A DNA stretch of 64,000 nt from Arachis hypogaea (taxonomy: Eukaryota; Streptophyta; Magnoliopsida; Fabales; Fabaceae), in contig NC_092055.1 in assembly GCF_003086295.3 (NCBI RefSeq), positions 120,581,192 to 120,645,191 of the forward strand, in the 5' to 3' direction. Made by a program: the position numbers and the translations under genes. The notes below the pieces were generated by a model. It saw only the letters and a program-made list of their open reading frames with translations, had not been told where the DNA came from and ran no database searches. This document shows, piece after piece, positions 58,494 to 64,000 of the stretch. How positions within the stretch are numbered: the stretch's first letter is position 1; every line of letters starts with the position of its first letter.

Positions 58494-60518
58494 CTAAATT
58501 GAAATGCATTGAACAATAACGGGAGCCCCATACTGTGGCGTAAGAGTAAGACGGGCACATGGAGCATGAGAATAAGAAGGCGAAAGATGGAGTGAGAAAT
58601 GTTGAAGAATCATAGCCAGAGCCATCTTTGATTCCAAGTGGGCAAAATTTTGGCCAGGGCAGATTCTTGGGCCCCAACCGAATGGATAGAAAGCATTTTG
58701 ATCCTTAGAAGCTTTTGAAATCCCTTGGCTAAACCTCTCTGGGTTGAACTCTTGTGGATTCTCCCAATATCTCCCATCATGATGGAGAAGCAACAATGGT
58801 AAATATAGCTCCACCCCTGCTGGAATTGCCATGCTTCCTACCGTCGTTTCACACGTTGTGTACCGAGAAATTACTGGTACAGGTGGATATAGTCGCAAAA
58901 CTTCCAACAATATCATCGACACCTGCAAAATAATTCAGCAGTTGATTTTTTGTGTACACATCGTATTTAATTATATTTTACTATTTAGACCTATACTTTT
59001 CCTTAGTAATATGATTAGTTACTCAGTAAACGAGACTTACTATCTTGAGGCGGTTTATGGCTTCAAAATCGGGAGGTATTTGTTCTTTGCCGAAAAGATC
59101 TAATACCTCTTGTCTTGCTTTTTCTTGCCAATCAGGGTGTATAGATAAAACTACCATGGTCCACGCAAGCAGGTTCTTTGTGGTGACTTGGCCAGCAAAG
59201 TAGAACAACTTGCATTCCTCAATCACGTCCTTGGTTGTTAGAGACTTTCCTACTTCTCTTGATTCCAGTAGAATGCTTATTAAATCATTACTACTCCGCC
59301 CTTCTGATTCATCTTCTTTCATTGCGTGCTCTTTCTTCTTAATCATATCCATCAATATATCTTTGATTTGAACATCTAACTTGTATCGTTTCTTGTTCTT
59401 CTTTGTTGGTATAAATCTATTTACACATGAACATTAGTAGACCACAAATACAAATATATATACATCATTTTAAATTTAAATTAAATTCAAAATGTTATCA
59501 GTCACCAATATATGTATTCTTTAACTCATTTTTAATGTTATTTTATATTTTAGTATGGATAGTTAATTTTTCTGTAGGCGTATAGATTATGTGAGAGACA
59601 CAGACCTGAAACCAGGGATGTAGATGTTGGTGAGGGCATCATGCACCAAGATTGCAATCTCCTTTTGTATGTCGAAGATTCTCTTTCCTTCTTTGTAGCT
59701 GCTACCGAAGGCTGCTCGAGCAATAACATCACCCGTGAGAATGTCCAATTCAGAAGTGACATCCAACTCAGAGGATCCATTGTTTTGTTCCACGAATTTT
59801 TGCCACCGTTCAATCATGGTACAACAACTGTACGAAAATGCCGGAAGCATTGCCTATAAAATTAAAAATAAAATCTGAAGGATTAGTAATTACTACTGAT
59901 GTAACAAGTATGTTGGTTAATACTTATTAGTTTGTTACCTTCAACTTGTCGAGGAGAAATGCAGATGTAACGGCTTTTCTGCGTTGAGACCATTTTTCTC
60001 CCTCGAGGGAAGTCAAACCCATGGTTAGGAGCTTAATTAAGGGGTCACGCGGCGGCTTAATAAGCTGACCGTTCTTGTTTGATAAGATCAAACGGGTAAG
60101 TTCTGCGTCCACTATTATCACTCTTGCTTTTCTTCCAAACCAGCATACTGAAACTTCTCCTACATAAAAACAAATTCGATTCCAGAGAGTTGAAATTAAA
60201 TGATAGAAATTTGGATGGGGGTGTGTACGTACCGTATTTTCGAACCATTTTGTGAACGAAAGGGAAGACTCGTGGGACGATTTGGTGGTTGAGATTGATA
60301 GGCTTTGATGCTGCTTCGCGAGCACACTTATTCATTTCTGGGATGTCACCCTTAAAAGGTTTGTAACAAGTCCCTTTAATCCCTTGCTTCTTCAATAACT
60401 TCTCTGTACTTGTTGGTTTCCACCATATGCTATGCACAAGTTTTACCAAGATATACAAAACTAGAAAACCAAAACACCCCGCCATGCTTTCTAATAACAT
60501 GTATTCATCTTCTTCCAT
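58494..60518 (-). CDS. cytochrome P450, CYP72 clan (five exons, 519 codons)
   Basis: Haem-thiolate monooxygenase, anchored in the ER membrane by an N-terminal hydrophobic helix (CFGFLVLYILVKLVHSIWW). Exons: 60518-60233, 60159-59939, 59853-59606, 59416-59041, 58922-58494. All introns are GT-AG, the frame is continuous and the length is normal for CYP72. Motifs: C-helix EKWSQRR, helix K EVLR (ExxR), NPERF, and haem loop FGWGPRICPG with the cysteine ligand. SYAHAP-like and PQYGAP ends are typical of the clan. The I-helix reads AGQVTT, where nearly all relatives have AGQETT, so the acidic residue of the oxygen-activation pair is valine. I chose the ATG at 60518; 60548 and 60485 are alternatives in the same frame. 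The subfamily (CYP72A, CYP721 or CYP749) and substrate cannot be told. Relatives act on triterpenoids, gibberellins and other terpenoids. Confidence 0.9.
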
Positions 60519-63287
60519 CTTCTCTTGGATCTTTATTTCTAATAGCATATTCTCTTATGTACTATTACATACTCTTCATTTTCGTGTGCCACACTCTGTA
60601 GTCTGTACTACTGGTCTACTATGACTCTTCTTGCTTCTCACGCCTTCCTTCTCACGCCTTTAATTTGTTTAGAATTAACGTCCTTCTATTTTACACACTA
60701 ATTTAAAATTAATATATTTATTTAATTATTTATTCATTTCAGACAATATAATATTACTCTCTAGCTACGACATATCATATCATATTATATTATTTTATAC
60801 AAAAATTAATATTTTATTTTTTTTTATAGTTTTATTAAATTTATAATTAAATTTTTATATTTTTTAATTAAATTTTATACTATTTTAATTTTATAATTAG
60901 GTCATTTCGTGTTTAAAATATTAAAATTAACAGAATATTTTTTTAAAAAAATATGTAATCAAATATCTAATTAGGTTTTTAATTATGTGTATTTTTAATT
61001 TACAAAAAAAATATTTTGTTACCTCTAACATTTTTTATATTTGTAAAGATTTAATTATAAAATTAAAAATAATATAAGAATTTAATTAAAAAATATAAGA
61101 ACTTAATTGTAAATCTTGTAAAATTATAGAGACTAATAAAATAATTAAATATTTATATAATGACATAACCTTTTGAAATTATTAACATTTAGAGATACAG
61201 TTAAATATCCAATTAAGTGTGAGATATATTTTTAGAAAATATAAAAAAAATTGTTTAAAAAAGTATATTTTTTAAAATTATGACTTATTAAGAGTTATAA
61301 TTTATAGAATAGCTGAGATCCATTGAAGAATTATATATATATATTTTTTAAGGGATGTTTTTTATTTCTTTATAAGTATATATGTTGATACATGAATTCA
61401 ATGTCTATAATATAGAATATCATTATTTCTATAATAAACACATCAATCCATACAAGTATACAACAATCGATCCTCTTATTTCATTATTTTTAATTTTCTA
61501 TCTTCTTCATTTCAACATTTTTTTATGCGTCAGAAAAAAAAAAGAAAATATTATTTTGTAAAATATCATGTTAGGCTTGGTTGTGTGAGTACAAAAATAA
61601 ATTAAATATTCTTCATTATATTCTGCAAAAAATTTGCTAATAACCATTATGCATACCATAATTAAACTGCTAAAATGAATTAAACCTAAAAAAAATATGT
61701 GTAAAATACGTCTTGAAAAATTACGCCATTACATTCTCTTATATTTTTCTTTCAGATTCTGTTTTTACATTTCTCATCTTGAAAGATTTTAACAAATCCT
61801 AAAATTCCAATATAAGATCTCACATTAATTAATCTGATTTTTATTCGGTTGATAAGTCATCAAAGAAAAAATATAAATAAAAAGAAAAATCAACTCATCA
61901 TAAAGCTAAGATAAAATTACCCCATCATGAATATTTTCTGTTTACAAACCAAACTTAAATGGATTTTGTTAATAAGTGCACGATTTTATAGGAATTATGA
62001 ATTTTGCGTGTTTAATATTACTGGTTATGGTTTTTTGTCTTCCGGCTCTTAATATTTTTAGAGTTCTAGTTACATTTAAAATGTAAGATACATAACTACA
62101 TAAGAAATAAGTCTGAAATTACTAACAAATTAATAAGTATAAAATTTATAAATGGTAATATCAAGTGACTATAATTTATAATTATTTTATTTAATTTAAT
62201 ATTTATAATTTTATATTTATTATATTAATATTACTTAATTATTTCAAGATAGTTAAAGAATACAAAAATAAAGTAAAAAATAATTAAAAATACAAAATAA
62301 AATAAAAAATGTTATATAACTAACAAAATTATTATTTTTAGTCAATATTTAGTCCTTTCTAAACACTAAATACTAAATTCAAAATTTTGACATTTTATAA
62401 AGTGTTAATTAATATTGATTTTCCTAATATTTTTCAAATAAAATAAATTCAGACTATCTGTTATTTTGAACTGATTTTTTATTTTGTTTCAAAATTTTTC
62501 TTTTAAAAACATACTTTTTTTTTTTCTAAAGACAATAATGTACAGAAGTATATATATGGCTTATGGGATTCGGCAAGTCAGAAAGGTTATTCACATAGTA
62601 CTCTACAGGTGAAAGAGTCACATGGAAGTGGTCAGCACAAAATTATATTATTTGGAAAATCGTCGTTTTTCCCGTCATATGGCATATACATCTGAATGTA
62701 ATTAGAGATAAGAAAACCCAAATTGTTTATATTTTAATTGCCGTAATTCGTAGGCAAACTTTGTTATTAGTTTATTGAAATTTTGCACCTATTATTTGTC
62801 TTGAGTTGTTATTAGTTTATTGAATTTTGTACTTATTATTTGTCTTCGAGTTGGTAAAATATACTGTTCGATCAGTACTACTCAATAAAAAAATCTTCTG
62901 GGTGCATAATATTTTTTTATTCTCTCTAGTAACTAATTTTGTTTGATAGTTACCCACCCTCGGAAAATTTCTTTAACAAAGGAAGTTTTCAAGAAATTGA
63001 ATAACTCTCTTGCAGGATTTTTTTTCTGAAATAAAATAAAAAAATATTTATTTTTTTAAACAAAATTTTTGAATTTTAATTTTTTAAATACGATTTTTTT
63101 TTTACATTTAGAATAAGTTCGTCGCTTCCCCAACGAATTGTATAATTTATATAGAGTTCGCTGCACTTTGGCAAACTTTAGCTGGAATTTCTAAAATAAA
63201 AGTATATATGTTGGAAAACGGAACTCAAAACCACAATTTCATTATCCACTGTCATTCTCATTCTCATTCTTGGCATTTTTTTCTATA
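60519..63287. other. AT-rich intergenic DNA with P450 promoter side
   Basis: Upstream of the P450. A TATA-like TGTATAAAATAATATAATA (minus strand, about 60785-60803) lies about 270 bp before the chosen ATG, but AT-richness makes such matches weak. The rest of the 2.7 kb has no ORF or element end that I can support. 63110-63240 is probably the leader of the transposase gene that follows. Confidence 0.5.
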
Positions 63288-64000
63288 ATGTCAATAAATT
63301 CATTGTTATCCATTCATTATGATGGTGAAATAGTGTATGATGAAGAATGTTCTATTGTTTTTAGGTTTGAGCAATCGATAATTACGTATTTGACACCGGA
63401 AGTCAACAATCTAACAGCGTTGAAGAATCTGATATTGCACTCCATCGGACAGCAACAGACGAAAAGCATAAAAAAATTTACTATAGATATCCAACCGAAG
63501 TAGATGACAATTTGTTTTATAAAAGGAATGTCACAGTTGGCTTAGCTCTGTTGTTAGTATGTTTATTGGACCACGGTTTTGAGAAATATTTCTGTTGTTT
63601 TGAATTAGGTATCGGTTACGTGATAACGAGGACGTACGTCTTATAAGGTTGTGGCACAACCGATGAACAAATGTTCATCTGTTGGAATTATTCGTGTTCC
63701 TCGTTGAGTTGGGTGGACAAGGATCATCTGCGAATACTGTCGATGATAGTCCGTTAAGTGGAGCTGTTAGACAGAATATCAGAAGGACGATGGTCGATCT
63801 AAATATACCACCTGAAGGTAGTCAAGAGAGGTCTAACGTTGAAGTTGGTAATGCTGACATAATGGAAGATAATGTTAAAAGTTATGAGGATTCTGCTATT
63901 AAGGATTCGATGATAGATCAGTATGAAGTTAACCCTGATGACGGAGACGATGCTGATGATGAACCAACAGAAATTCCTGATGATGGTGACGAGAAAGAAG
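63288..64000 (+). pseudogene. MULE (MURA-like) transposase, N-terminal part, broken
   Basis: ATG at 63288 opens SINSLLSIHYDGEIVYDEE and TYLTPEVNNLTALKNLILH, the N-terminal PB1-like/plant MuDR head of MURA-type transposases. A frameshift near 63468 (an A run) puts YYRYPTEVDDNLFYK in another frame. A likely intron follows (about 63519-63605). Its donor reads AG|GAATGT where AG|GTATGT would be expected, and its acceptor is TTAG. Beyond it comes YRLRDNEDVRLIRLWHNR, then TGA near 63663-63665 in place of a tryptophan codon. Next are LLELFVFLVELGGQGS and a long acidic spacer (DGDDADDEPTEIPDDGD) running out of the window. The zinc finger and catalytic core would lie beyond 64000. Confidence 0.75.

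Overview
This is a plant nuclear window made mostly of nested transposable elements. There is no operon structure, and the only intact host-type gene is a spliced cytochrome P450 near the right end. The repeat families are plant-specific: tRNA-Asp-primed Ty3/gypsy elements, a SIRE-like Ty1/copia remnant, CACTA elements, MULEs and a plant-mobile-domain gene. Two dispersed motifs, GGCGTTnAACGCC and GTGCGnnCGCAC, together with these families, make me think of a legume and most likely peanut (Arachis). That species call is inference from memory, not proof.

Left part (1-15.6 kb). AT-rich DNA holds a microsatellite, a short tRNA-derived SINE with a 17-bp target-site duplication (TSD) and a degenerate minisatellite. 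A 12,082-bp LARD-type retroelement follows: two 4,574-bp LTRs, a non-coding 2.9-kb interior, minus strand, TSD AAATC. It sits inside a small MITE whose 49-bp terminal inverted repeats are still perfect on either side. Next come a 220-bp tandem dimer and one decayed end of a CACTA transposon.

Middle (15.6-51.4 kb). A minus-strand gypsy element (15580-25977) carries gag-protease and an extra downstream ORF but no reverse transcriptase or integrase. It abuts a broken copia element (25978-30321), then a plant-mobile-domain pseudogene. A plus-strand relative of the gypsy element (about 31590-51444) is split by a second gypsy-like element (32000-46674, TSD CAACC). That one is in turn split by a 6,409-bp CACTA element (36761-43169, TSD TAA). 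The CACTA carries no recognised transposase. It carries exons captured from at least four host genes: DUF642 protein, telobox-Myb/TRFL, FQR1/WrbA quinone reductase and casein kinase II alpha. All lie on one strand with GT/AG borders preserved, and several are joined in frame. This is the most interesting object in the window.

Right part (51.4-64 kb). A degenerate LTR related to the LARD family is followed by a 960-bp foldback MULE with a 9-bp TSD. Then come a five-exon CYP72-clan P450 gene (minus strand, 519 codons plus stop, with an unusual I-helix) and AT-rich DNA. The window ends in a broken MULE transposase gene.

How the parts relate: nearly all coding-like sequence belongs to transposons in decay, and the breaks are mostly nonsense codons reachable by C-to-T change, as expected for methylated DNA. 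Insertion order can be read from nesting and TSDs. I made no database searches. Family names rest on motif recognition, and divergence figures are hand counts.
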